Below, piece after piece: positions 49,654 to 60,351 of a stretch of 64,000 bases of DNA; the first letter of the stretch is position 1; each line of letters opens with the position of its first letter. The notes under the pieces were generated by a model. That model searched no databases. It was not told where the DNA came from and worked only from the letters and a program-made list of their open reading frames with translations. The DNA is from Theristus sp. LFF4_11 (taxonomy: Eukaryota > Nematoda > Chromadorea > Monhysterida > Xyalidae): assembly GCA_030248135.1 (NCBI GenBank), contig JASANC010003976.1, positions 1-64,000 of the forward strand. The letters are read 5' to 3'. A program made the translations under genes and the position numbers.

Positions 49654-52301
49654 CTACGGCTTTTCTCCCAGACGCAATCGTGCATTGATGTCGTCAATGA
49701 CAGGCAGCAGGTCAGCAACAGAGTCAATGACGTAATGCGCTCCTGAATCAGCGAGCATCTCATAAGCTCGTTGTAAACGACGTTCGAGCACCTCCGGTGC
49801 CATTTCTTGCAGGTGTTGCTCGGTCGCTGCCACGTAATTGCCCTGCACCGCAGTTTTTGTACGTACGTTCTTTGGAATCATGCAGATCTCTTGGCTCTTT
49901 TCAAATAAATTTGTTGAAAGTGCTGCAAAATCTTTAGACCCGACCGTTTTAGCGACTCCGACCGTCCAACATCCAGCGCTTATTCCTTCACGAATTCCAT
50001 CGGTTGTGTCGTCAACCTTGTTTGCAAAACAAGACAGGAGCTCACACGTGTATTTTCTTATTTCGTGCTGAAAAAACCACAACAAACGCAACGGTGCCAA
50101 CCTTAACGATTGCCTGAATGGGGTGCACGTTCATGCGTATGGCATTCAACCAGACCATATGCGGCTGTGGACGTGCGTCTGGCACCTGCAACCCAAAAGG
50201 CAGTGTTTTTTACAAACTTAGTGCGTTCGTGGGATATGACGACAAACACTGCCAGATTTGCAGATTGTAACATCAGCTTGTTGAATACTTCATCAGCAGC
50301 CACATAACAGTCGGGTGCGTAGCCCAGTTTCGCTGACTGCACTTTCAGAACATTCACGACGTCCATCGGAAAGCCGGTGCATGAGCCGATCTTGATGTTA
50401 CGCTTGCGCAACTCTGCCACTGTTTCGGTCACACCTGACGGCGAACACAATGTTTTGCGTGCTAGGTATGTTTTTTTCGCATTGTTCCACATTGCAATTA
50501 ATGCCAAACCTGCAATTGGTGCGGCGTATGCAGCGATTGCGTTTGCCTGCATTGGCGTGAATGCAGCGTACATTCGGTCGATGTCTGACTGCGTGTGCGC
50601 CTTGCCCTGGTGTGCGTCCACCCAACGCTGCTGCACATCAGCACCTTCAAGCATCTTTTCAATGTGCGCCTGAAAAGTTTTTGTTTTGCTTCCACAATAG
50701 TTGATGCGCATCAACTTTTACTGTTTATTAGAGAAAAGTGCGCTCTCTGCGCATGTAAAAGGCGGAATATGATTTAAAAGAAGGTAATTCTGCGAAGGTT
50801 TAAGAAAATGCCTGAATTTTGCCCTAAGAAAGGTCGGGGGTAAAGATTAACCCAATTTTCCAAATCGCCAGGTCATGTACTTTTTTGTTCAGTTGTGAGA
50901 CGACGTCAGTTACGGAATGACCGATTAAACATGGCACTTTTTTTCAGGGTGCAAGGAGCGCGCGAAATTTGAATGAAAGAAAAAATCTGTTCAAAAACCC
51001 AATTGTGTGTATCCAATTTGGCGTGTTTTTATTCTTTGTGCTATTCTGTTCGTTCTTTCTCCCTTGCACACATGGCTGGGAATTATTTTGGCATTCTTGA
51101 AAAAGACAACTCCTAGTCTGCGACTGATCCCGCTTTGAGGGAGAATACAAGGACTGCCGTATTTATTCGGCCATACCGTACAAATTGAAAGTGAAAACGC
51201 ATATGATTACACTATATACCTGAAAAAATAGAAAGAAGAATAAGCAACAAGTTTTTTAGAATAAGTTTTTCGTGTCTAGAACGCATGTAGAGTCGCCCGA
51301 AAAAAATTTCGCGCCACACTACACAACTTTGGATGTTTGTTTTGTATGTCACAAAAAATGGGCGCGCAGCGCATACTGTGCTTGCTGCACGACATGGAGT
51401 TGGGAGGTTACTATTATCTTTCATTTTGGTCCCTGTTCTCTATGCCTTTGCACACAGGGATAGGAAAAACGTTTCAAGAATCCGCGGGAATTCAAAATTG
51501 GGTTACGGTAGCTGACGAAAGACGTCGGATGACGTCATGCGTCTGGTTTGGTGTCCGGCTTTTCCCCAACGCGTGAAACTTTTGTGCACGCGGTCTTCCT
51601 GTAACGATAATATTATCTTTCCGTGCGAAGGAAGCGTAGTAATGTTGAATGATGTGCGGAAAAGCCGCACAGCTGAAAAGCTGTTTCGCGCCTGGACGTA
51701 GTTCGAATACGAAATAAAATAAATTTATTTAGTGAGAAAAGATTCTGATTAGTTTTTTTCTCAATTTCTTGCACAAATCTGCCGTCAGAATACGTTAAGT
51801 TTTGCTGATTTCAAATTGCCACGCAGCCATGAAACATTTTCTCTATCTGTGCGTGCAAACGCATATTGGGTCACGTTTAATAAGAAAGATAATACTCATA
51901 TAATGCGTGATTCGCTATCCGCTCGCTGCACTCGCTCGCGCATCCGCATGATATACATACCCGTTTGTGAATGCCCATCGGGCCACGCGCTTCGGCCTCC
52001 GTGATGTGGACACCTTCGTTTTCGAAAATCTTCGTGAACGTGCCAGTTGGCGAAAACACTCCGCAGTCGATGACAGTGCCTGCGTTCACAAGACAGGCCG
52101 CGATTGTGAACAAACAAAACAAAAGCTTGGTGATTCCAATGTTGGCAGTGCAGCGTTCGCACCAGCCCAGTCGAACACAACGGCCTTGACGTTGCCTTGG
52201 TAGCGTCTGCTGTGATCACGGTTGCAACGTGCATTACGACCAAGCTCACCACTGCTCGACATCGCTTTCGATGCACGCCGACTCTGACGCGCTGAAAACA
52301 C
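49654..52301 (-). CDS. phnX: Phosphonoacetaldehyde hydrolase (phosphonatase, HAD superfamily)
   Basis: Seven exons, all phases matching: 52301-52163, 52079-51961, 50669-50510, 50434-50289, 50185-50102, 50016-49945, 49842-49654; 302 residues, about 30 longer at the N-terminus than bacterial PhnX. HAD motif [14 protein letters not shown] carries the nucleophile Asp. [12 protein letters not shown] carries the lysine that forms the Schiff base with phosphonoacetaldehyde, the feature that separates PhnX from other HAD enzymes. Then [26 protein letters not shown] (motif II), [34 protein letters not shown] with [12 protein letters not shown] (motif IV region), and the diagnostic C-terminal [12 protein letters not shown]. 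The family reaction cleaves the C-P bond to acetaldehyde plus phosphate. No phosphonate transaminase (phnW) is visible nearby. Likely cytosolic. The long intron 50670-51960 holds MITEs. The last intron (49843-49944) separates motif IV from the C-terminus. Confidence 0.93.
50913..51178. mobile_element. MITE, CGGAATGGCCG family, copy 2
   Basis: CGGAATGACCGATTAAACATGG...CCGTATTTATTCGGCCATACCG with TA at both ends; 266 bp. It lies in the long phnX intron. Confidence 0.8.
51608..51893. mobile_element. MITE, ATTATCTTTC-ended family, copy 2
   Basis: Ends ATTATCTTTC...GAAAGATAAT. It is the reverse-orientation relative of 32143-32416. In the long phnX intron. Confidence 0.65.
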
Positions 52302-53318
52302 TCTCCGTTATTATCACACTTCGCCATCGTCCCAAAATTCAATTTCAAATGATCCGTAAATTCGAAAAAAAAGAAGAAACAATAGATTATGTGTTTTTGG
52401 GCGTGCTTTGGGTCAGAATGGCAAAAGACGAGAACACCGATGTCTTTTTCTCACATGGTCTGTTCCCTCCAGAGCCGAGCGTAAATTGGGCTCGGGGCAG
52501 TATTGCCCGCTTCCGCCGGAGTTTGGTACGTTAGGGTTTCCGGAACCAGTGCGCGAACAATTATAAAAAAGATGTTTCTGGGTCTGGTGGTGGCTGTTTC
52601 TCCAGGCCACATCGGCTGTGTAATATATCTATAATTTCCGCTCAAATATTGTGTCAGACGTGGACATCCTGAAACATCAGCTTTTCACACATGCCCAGAG
52701 ATAACATTTGCATTTGCGTCACCGCCATCTTGCGTTGCTACATCAGCTTTTGGTGGCCTTGCGTTTTGCAGCAGCCATAGCTCTCTTTATGTTGTGCTTA
52801 TGTTTCCATTCGATGCTTCTCGATGTGATGCAGTCTGTTTTAATTGTTTGTCTGTGTTTCATGGGTTTTATGGCATCAATTTTTTGCTAGCAGACGTTTC
52901 CGAATTGCGACCTCTCTCTTGTTAACCTGAACAGTTTTCACACGTGCGACACGTATTTAAAAAACATACACTGCGATGTGGTATCGCAATGCTATTGATT
53001 TTTTGATTTTGCGTGTTCTGTTAGTGCGCCACATACGCAGTTTGTTTGTCAATTTTTGCAGCAACGCACCAAAGCTGTGCGCGCGTGCGACTGAGCGACA
53101 CAAAAAAGTAACAAAAACGGTCGGTCCGTTGGACGGGTTGGCAACACAGACGCACGTACGCACACGTCATACATTACACGTGGAAACTTGCGCAATGGAC
53201 AGCCATTCTATTATTAGTTTCTTTGCCTTTTTGACGGACATTTTGAAATAGTTTCTTCCAGCCAACTTGCGACCAACTTGACGCAACTGAAGCATATTGA
53301 ATTTGGTAACTGCCAAGT
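52302..53318. other. Divergent intergenic region phnX / FBXO4
   Basis: About 1 kb between divergent starts; it should hold both promoters. 52510-52575 (TTCCGCCGGAGTTTGGTAC..GGTTTCCGGAACCAGTGCGCGAACAA) recurs at 57590-57645, so a fragment of a dispersed repeat is present. Confidence 0.5.
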
Positions 53319-56300
53319 ATGACGCTGCCAGTGAATTCGTGCAAAGCGGTGCGTACCACTGCAAACTCGAGTCAGAATCAATCGTGTTCAGATGGTTCCA
53401 CTCTTCGACCTTCAACTTCTCTGCCGTCCACGCCGATTGCAGCGTTGCATGTGCCCACCGTTAGCAGACATCAACAAATCAAGCAGAAACTTGCTGCGAA
53501 TACATCGGCAGCAGCGAATGAAACTCAAAACAGCAGTAGCAGCAGCAGCAGCAGTAGCAGCAACAACAACAACAACAACAAGAACAACAACAACCACAAC
53601 AACAACAATAACAACAACAACAACACCAGTGCAATTGACGATCTTGTGGCACCCCGCCGCTCACTCAGCAGTCGACCGTCCGTAATTGACGAGGTCAGCT
53701 TTCACTTTGCCCATTTCACATGAATGATTCTGAATTATTAATTTTAATTTAAAAATTTCAAAATCTTGAAATTATGTTCAATTGGCTTATTTTAGTCCGG
53801 AGGAGTTGGTTGGAACTGGCCGATATGGGCAGCATTTATAGGTTGATATGATAGCTGAGAAAATTAGGAGGAGGAAAGAGGTTTTTCAATTTTTGGACTC
53901 CTTTAACCTGGATGAAAATTTGGATTCATAAAATAGCTGAATGTAGTTGAAGTCGCAAGTAATGGGTGATTTTGCAGGTGCGCCGCCTGTTTGCGATCTA
54001 CCGTTCGTACACGGGCAGCGAGCCAATGGCTGGTGGTGCTCAGAACCTGCTGCGCATGCAACATCAGCACGCAAATTGTGCAGATCTGTTTGAGCTGCCC
54101 GAGACGCTGCGCGCCTGTCGCCTCGACGCGTTGCCGGTCGCATTCTCATGCTGCTTTTCTTATCAGCTTCAAACAACAAGTCAAACATTTTTTTTCCAAC
54201 AAATCTGACTTTCAGATCGATCTAAAATTCTATGTACTGTCGTTTTGCTCGGCCACCGACCTGTGCACCCTGTCGAGCGTCAGCAGACGATGGTAACACA
54301 TCTCGAAATTAGCTAGAAAATCAAACAGTCGAAAACAGTTTATAGCGGCGTGTTTGCGCAGGTACCTGATTGCGTCGCATGAGTTGTTGTGGAAGAAAAT
54401 TCTGGCGCGCGCAATCGTCATGTGGCCATCGATCACGTACGATAAAAACCCGGACTTTTGGATGCATGCGATGCAGCCTGCCAGCAGTAAACAAATGTGC
54501 GACACTATTAATAGACTGCTATTGATGAACACTTGTTTTTAAAGAGGGCGCAACAACATACGGTTTTTGCCTATTTGCTTAAAACATCTTGCCTATTTGC
54601 GCAGTTTACCTGCCTTCAGTGGTGTGTACAAGGTGAACCAAAAAAGATTCCAGTTTCAAAATGCTATCACTGGCTGTGCTGAGACGTTTCGAGCAAAAAT
54701 TTGAAACACTATTAGAACACTTTGGGAACTTTTTCTGACCAATTTTTTTGGCTACATCGTCTCTTTCACTCACTACTGCAGAATATCAAAAAACCATGAT
54801 TAATCAACAAATGTTGTGAAATGCAGACGGTTGATTTCGTGTATCAAGTACCAAATAATAACACGAGTTTTAAAACACAAATAACAATGAAAAAAGAAAT
54901 ACACGCATGGTAGCTTGAAAATACCGAACGCCGAATCGCATTTTAGCAGTCTTTGATAATTCTGATGTTTCACTTCGAGTGTGAGTGTGCGTGAGCGGTT
55001 CTGTTCTGAACAAATGCGAATTTATCGTTTCAAATGCAAATTGTTTTTCTTGTTTTTAATTTTTAAAATTTGCCATTCTGACTCGGATTTTTTTTACCGT
55101 GGCAGACTAATTGTTTTCTGCAGTGAAAAATCCAGATTATCAACGAACATTTTTTTGTGTCAAAAATTGCTATTTAAAAAAAAATTACACTGTTAAACTG
55201 AACCGAAACGTGTAAACAAAAAAATTTATACCGTATTACCTCTAATAAACCCCCATGGGGGTTTATTTCTTCAGCGACTTCTGAGGGGTTTATTTTTGGG
55301 GGGGGGGGGTTATTTACAAACAAATTCTAGGGGTGGGGGTTTGTTGAAAAATTGCAAAAATACCTTGCATGGCAGGCAAGAAAGTCGCAGAAACTTCTAC
55401 TTTTCACAAAGATTTCCTTTTGTAACAGCCCTTTGTAATGAAACTACCACTAACTCATCTCTTTGGGGCCTTTGGTAGCACAATTTCACCAATGTCACTG
55501 CATTCAGCCACTGAATTCGCTAGGTATGTGTTTCAAACAGGTTTCTAATAAACCCCCATGGGGGTTTATTTTTGGAGGGGATTATTTGGAAACTTGTCGA
55601 GGGGGTGGGGGTTTATTTGGGGGGGTTAATTTTGGGGGGGGGTTTAATAGAGGTAATACGGTATCACAAAAAACTTCCCGAAATGTTATAACAGTTTTCC
55701 AATTTTCAAGTCATAAGGTTTCAGCACAAGCCAGTGAAAGCACTCTGAAGTTGGAACCTTTTTTGGCAGACCCTGTTTTGTTTCAGCTACTTACACTGCC
55801 ACCCACGGAACACACGTCACCAATCAAGCAGCCTATCATCGGCGTCCTCTGCGGTGCCAACGACCACTATTCGCATTCCCAACCTACTCAGCTACATTGT
55901 GCCATCACAACGCTCGCGTTTTGTCATGTTCGGCCCCGGTCTTGAGACACGCACCAGCCGCATCGTGCGACAAATACTAACCGATCAACATCTGCACGAT
56001 CTACATCGCAAATCAGTGCAACGCTTCCAAGTAACCGGCATGATCCCCGGCCAATTTGCAGGTTGGAATCAGTTGAAGTCACGATTTTTTGATTGATTTT
56101 TTTCCACAGCAGTGTTACGACTGACAAAACGTTCAACTCAATCAATAGATTAACAAACGGTATCCAACACCCCACTTTGTGCGGTTTGTTTTGAATTATA
56201 AAAAGGGGCATCATCGGTTGTTTGCAGGCATGGGCAGTGGCATCAGTTTGAGTTTGGGTGCGGCGCACTTTCATTTGATCACGTTGTACAGTTCGGTGAG

Positions 56301-57041
56301 TCAGATGCGAGCTCGCCAAGGGACACAGGAGCGCGTGCGACTAAACAAATTGTTTGTGGAGGGTCAGCGCGGACGAGAGTCGTTGATAGAGCTCAGTCCG
56401 ATGGTCCGTGAGCTGTGTCGCAAAAGCGACGCGTTCATATTTGTCGTTGACGCAGCGACGCCAGTTGACGTCGGTCAGTGGAGCACTTTTGCAATTGTTG
56501 CTTTGCATTGCAAACATTCCAAATACAGTGTACAGTTGGCCACGAATAATGTGCAGCTTTGAATTTTCAGTAAGCGAATACCAGTCTGAGTTGTTTGCGA
56601 TGTTGTGCAACTTTTGGACAGCGTCCGCAGCGCCACTGCTTGTGCTCGTCTGTAGTCGCGGCGACGAATCCGCTAGCAGCAGCGCCACAAAACTGCCCCC
56701 GATTGATGCCGTTCGTGCACTGCGCTTGGGACGCTTGAAGCGCAACTGGATGGTTCGCGGAACACACTAAATCTATCTTAATATTGTAAAAGTAAAATTG
56801 CACAATTATAAAACAGCACCTTGTGAGCAGTGGGGCAAATCAGCCCGTTGATTTAAAAGCAGTCAATCATACATAATGTGCAGCTTACGTATTTCACCAA
56901 AATTTTGAAATGGAATTTACGCAATTTTTTTATCTCTAGGTGCAATCTGGCGACGTGCACACACTGCGGGGAGTCAGAGAAGGATTCCTGTGGTTGACTG
57001 ATCAATGCTCTCAACTGCCATTGTTCTCTCAAACAAGATGA
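53319..57041 (+). CDS. FBXO4: F-box only protein 4
   Basis: Eight phase-consistent exons: 53319-53693, 53978-54136, 54216-54292, 54362-54436, 55787-56061, 56228-56473, 56571-56752, 56940-57041; 496 residues. The N-terminus is polar with long Ser and Asn/His runs. The F-box is ALPIDLKFYVLSFCSATDLC followed by LSSVSRRWYLIASHELLWKK, which would bind SKP1 in an SCF ubiquitin ligase. The C-terminal atypical small-GTPase-like substrate domain is recognised from RFVMFGPGLETRTSRIVRQIL, GMGSGISLSLG, LITLYSS, CRKSDAFIFVVDA and PLLVLVCSRG, ending WMVQSGDVHTLRGVREGFLW. In vertebrates FBXO4 targets TRF1 and, in some reports, cyclin D1. The protein is longer than human FBXO4 (387 residues) because of the N-terminal repeats. 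The 1.35-kb intron 54437-55786 is filled by nested transposons. The initiator ATG is uncertain. Confidence 0.9.
53531..53632 (+). repeat. AGC/AAC trinucleotide repeats encoding poly-Ser and poly-Asn
   Basis: Within FBXO4 exon 1: (AGC/AGT)n then (AAC)n with interruptions, giving about 10 Ser followed by about 20 Asn-rich residues. Confidence 0.85.
54629..55775. mobile_element. Mariner-type MITE split by a nested foldback element
   Basis: Left arm CAAGGTGAACCAAAAAAG...TCACTGGCTGTGCTGAGACGTTTCGAG and right arm ...TTTCAGCACAAGCCAGTGAAAG...TTGGAACCTTTTTTGGCAGACCCTG are inverted relatives of the 24604-24938 element. TA precedes the left end; the right flank is mutated. The foldback at 55231-55661 is inserted in it. 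In an FBXO4 intron. Confidence 0.75.
55231..55661. mobile_element. CCGTATTACCTC foldback element, copy 1
   Basis: CCGTATTACCTCTAATAAACCCC at the left and GGTTTAATAGAGGTAATACGG at the right, TA at both flanks, with the palindromic core CCCCCATGGGGG and G-runs inside. About 430 bp. Confidence 0.8.
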
Positions 57042-57888
57042 AAATGATTAGAATGGAATAACAAAACAAACTGATTGACAGCGTAATTCAATAAAATCTC
57101 TACTAACTTGCATGTGATGAATTATTCGATCATTTCTTCTGGTGATACTTTACAGAAAATACTGCTAAATTACATAATTTTGTTTTTTTAGCAACCACTT
57201 GTCCCAATAAATCAAAACAATTCGCTGGCATAGGTGCCGTTCCTGTTCAAATGTGAAAAAAGTTCTTTGTGAAAAAGAACAGCAACACATCAAAACTAAA
57301 GATGAGGGGGGTTGTAGGTGGTGTACCTAGGGTTAGGGGGTATGAAAAAATTGTTTTTCGTTTTTTGTTTTTTTAAATCTGGATTTTTTTTTCAAACTTG
57401 AAAAAAATTGAAATTTTTTTCCCTGCTTTGCTCTGAAAATTCGATTCTTGGCATAATTTTTTTGAAAGTTCAAACCAACTTTCCTTCTCAACTTCCTTGT
57501 ATATGTCATTATTTGGTCATCTTGACCGACGTACTCCATGTTTTTCGATTTGGATGACTTCTAGGGTCTATTTTTAGCATTGAAATTTCCGCCGGAGTTT
57601 GTTTGGTACCTTATGGTTTCCGAAACCGGTGCGCGAACAAATAAATAAAAAAGAATATTGTTTCAGAAACTGTCGTTTCAGAAAAAGAAAAAAGCTTTTC
57701 AGTCGGTAGGCCATGAGATGAACATGAGATCTTGTTGTTTGGTGTGTGTTATAGGTTTACAATGGAGTTGTGCGATATAACGTTAAACAATTGGAGCGGA
57801 GGGTTGCTCTCTGGTCGGTGCTCTGGGAGGACCCCCCCCCCACCCCCCGCCCACGGTACTGGGGGGCCTGGGGGGGGGGGGCGGCCCC
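57042..57888. other. Intergenic region downstream of FBXO4
   Basis: AT-rich. 57590-57645 repeats a 60-bp segment seen at 52510-52575. From about 57825 poly-C and poly-G runs begin, leading into the satellite. Confidence 0.5.
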
Positions 57889-58096
57889 CCAAAAAATTTT
57901 CGAATCCATCTCTATCAAACAGGTTTTTTCGGCTCAGCTATTATCTATCCAAAAAAAATTCTCTCAGCCAGCTATCTATCTGAAAAATTTTGTCTTCGAA
58001 CACATAAAATAAGTCAATTTTTGACCAAAATTAACCGTTTTGCTTGTAATTCTTGAAAATTTCGCTAATTTTAGGTAAAATACGCGTTTATACTAA

Positions 58097-58493
58097 GTAG
58101 CGAAAGTGCGGGGAAGGGGGATGGGGAGGGGGGGGGGGTCCACCCCACGGTGGTCAATCTCATCTCAATTTTTTCTAAAAATACCGTAATTTTTGCATTT
58201 TTCTTGACGTTTGTGTCTGTCCCTGCATAGATTTTGTTGTTTCTGACCAAACAAGCAGCTTGTTTGCACAAAATATTCTGTATTTTACAAGAATTTCTGT
58301 GTTTTTCTAAGGCAAAAATTTGGTATTACCCGTGCGATCCCGTGCACCCCCATCACGAAATTTTTCTGCCAGTGCACCCCCCTCAGGAAAATTTGCTGCC
58401 TGTGCACCCCCCTCACCGAGAAGGCACCTGACACCCCCCTCTGAAATTTGGCAAACACCCCCCCCTCACCCAAGGTCCCGCTTTCGCTACTGT
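58097..58493. mobile_element. Foldback element with AGTAGCGAAAG ends and 8-9 bp target duplication
   Basis: AGTAGCGAAAGTGCGGGG at the left and CCCGCTTTCGCTACT at the right. The flanks GTTTATACT (58087-58095) and GTTTATACT (58493-58501) duplicate the target inside the satellite unit. The interior is rich in CACCCCCCTCA repeats. The target size suggests a hAT-type transposase. Confidence 0.75.
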
Positions 58494-58565
58494 TTATACT
58501 TGATTTTTAGTGCATTTTGAGCATTATTTTGCTGTTTTTATAGTTTTTAGCGTTTTAGCTATCTA

Positions 58566-59019
58566 CCGTATTACCTCTATTAAACCCCCCCCAAAATTAA
58601 ACCCCCCCAAAATAAACCCCCACCCCCTCGACAAGTTTCCAAATAATCCCCCCCCCAAAAATAATCCCCCATGGGGGATTATTGAAACCTGTTTGGAACA
58701 CATACCCAGCGAATTCAGTGGCTGGTTGCCGTGAAAATGATGAAATTGTGCTACCAAAGGCCCCAAATGGATGAGTTAATGGTAATTTCATTACAAAAGG
58801 CTGTTGTAAAAGGAAATTTCTGTGTAGAGTAGAAGTTTCTGCGACTTCCTTCCTGCCATGGAAGGTATTTTTGCCATTTTGCCCACTCCTAAAAATGGTT
58901 TCCAAATAAACCCCCCCCCCAAAAATAAAGCCCCCCCCCCCCCAAAAAAAAATAAACCCCCACCCCCAGAAGTCGCTGAAGAAATAAACCCCCATGGGGG
59001 TTTATTAGAGGTAATACGG
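58566..59019. mobile_element. CCGTATTACCTC foldback element, copy 2
   Basis: CCGTATTACCTCTATTAAACCCC ... GGGGGTTTATTAGAGGTAATACGG with TA flanks, about 454 bp. It shares the interior (GAATTCAGTGGCTG, TGCTACCAAAGGCCCCAAA, AGTAGAAGTTTCTGCGACTT) with copy 1 at 55231-55661. Inserted in the satellite unit. Confidence 0.85.
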
Positions 59020-60278
59020 TATCTATCAAATTTTAAAATTTTGACCGCCTCCCCCCATAGTTGTTCTAGGGGGGGGGGGCTCAAAAATTTTTCGAATCTA
59101 TCTTTATCAGACAGGTTTTTTTTGGCTCAGCTATTATCTATCCAAAAAAATTTTTCAGCCAGCTATCTATCTGAATATTTTTGTCTTCGAAGACATAAAA
59201 TGAGTCAATTTTTGACCAAAATTGACTATTTTTGCTCGTAATTCTTGAAAATTTCGCTAATTTTAAGTACAATACGCGTTTATACTTGATTTTCAGTGCA
59301 TTTTTAGCATTATTTTGCTGTTTTTGTAGCTTTTTATCGTTTTAGCTATCTATCTATCAAATTTCAAAATTTTGACCGGCCCCCATAGTTGTTCTAGGGG
59401 GGGGCTTGGAGGTTGTTCTAGGGGGGGGGCTTGGAGGGGCCGCCCCCCCCAAAAAAATTTTTCGGATCTATCTCTATCAGAGAGGTTTTTTCGGCTCAGC
59501 TATTACCTATCTTAAAAATTTTCTCAGCCAGCTATCTATCTGAAAATTTTTGTCTTCGAAGATATAAAATGAGTCAATTTTTGACCAAAATTAACCAGTT
59601 TTGTCCGAAATTCGTTAAAATTTCGCTAATTTTAGGTAAAATACGCTTTATACTTGATTTTTAGTATATTTTAAGCATTGTTTTGCTGATTTTATAGCTT
59701 TTTAGCGTTTTATCTATCTACCGGTATCTATCTAATTTCAAAATTTTGACCGCCCCGCGGCCAGTACCGTGGGCCCAAAACAATTTTCGAAGGGGGGGGG
59801 TATGGTGCCGTGGGGGGGGGTGCCGACCAAAAAGCGAGGGGGGTCCAAACCATGGTAACGTGGGACCCCCCATGGGGGTCCCATGGGGGGTGCATTTTTT
59901 CAAAATTTTCTGTGGGGGTCCATCCCCCCACCCCCCATGATATTTTTTCGCTTAAATTTTAAAGGAAAAACGCTAAATTTTTCTGCAAAATCTTTGAAAT
60001 TACAATGAAGATGGTCAAGTAATCATATATTCAGCTTATATTATGGACTTTATGGACAAAAAATCATGATTTTCAAAAAAAATTTAGGGTGTGCAGAAAA
60101 TTTTTTGGGGGGGGGGTCTCCGCCAGACAAAATTTCATGGGGGGTGTGGGGGGTGTCGGCCAAATTGTCGAGAGGGGGGGTCCGATGGGGGGGTGCCCGG
60201 TTAGGGGGGGCATAGTTGTTCTAGGGGGGGCCTGGGGGGGCCGGCCCCCCAAAAAAATTTTGAATCTATCTCTATTGA

Positions 60279-60351
60279 GTTTCCGTAGTGTAGTGGTTAT
60301 CACGTCAGTCTGACACACTGAAGGTCCCCAGTTCGATCCTGGGCGGAAACA
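60279..60351 (+). tRNA. tRNA-Val, anticodon GAC
   Basis: Acceptor stem GTTTCCG/CGGAAAC pairs 7 of 7. The D arm TAGTGTAGTGGTTATCAC is the usual valine form. The anticodon arm TCAGT-CTGACAC-ACTGA pairs 5 of 5 with anticodon GAC at 60312-60314. The T arm CCCAG-TTCGATC-CTGGG pairs 5 of 5. Discriminator A is followed by CCA in the DNA. Internal A and B boxes are intact and a TTTT lies about 25 bases downstream. Eukaryotic valine tRNAs normally carry AAC, CAC or TAC, so GAC is unusual. The genomic CCA and its position at a satellite breakpoint raise the option of a retroposed copy or a SINE head. Confidence 0.8.

Larger units (their letters stand above)
57889..60278. repeat. ~330-bp satellite array with G/C homopolymer runs
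   Basis: A unit starting CCCCCATAGTTGTTCTAGG with G-runs, then AATCTATCTCTATCA.ACAGG, CTCAGCCAGCTATCTATCTG, AAAATGAGTCAATTTTTGACC and TTTTAGCGTTTTAGC recurs at 57889, about 59057, about 59385 and partly at 60215 (spacing 328 bp between the two intact starts). Two foldback elements interrupt the first copy. The last copy breaks off within AATCTATCTCTATT at 60278, exactly where the tRNA-like sequence begins. 59750-60230 is a more degenerate, G-rich part. Confidence 0.8.

Noticed and set aside
49654..52301. Bacterial contamination as the source of phnX
   Set aside because: Seven exons with phase-consistent GT-AG introns and host MITEs in one intron exclude a bacterial contig.
58320..58500. Proline-rich coding frames in CACCCCCCTCA repeats
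   Set aside because: Low-complexity interior of a foldback element, open in several frames by composition.
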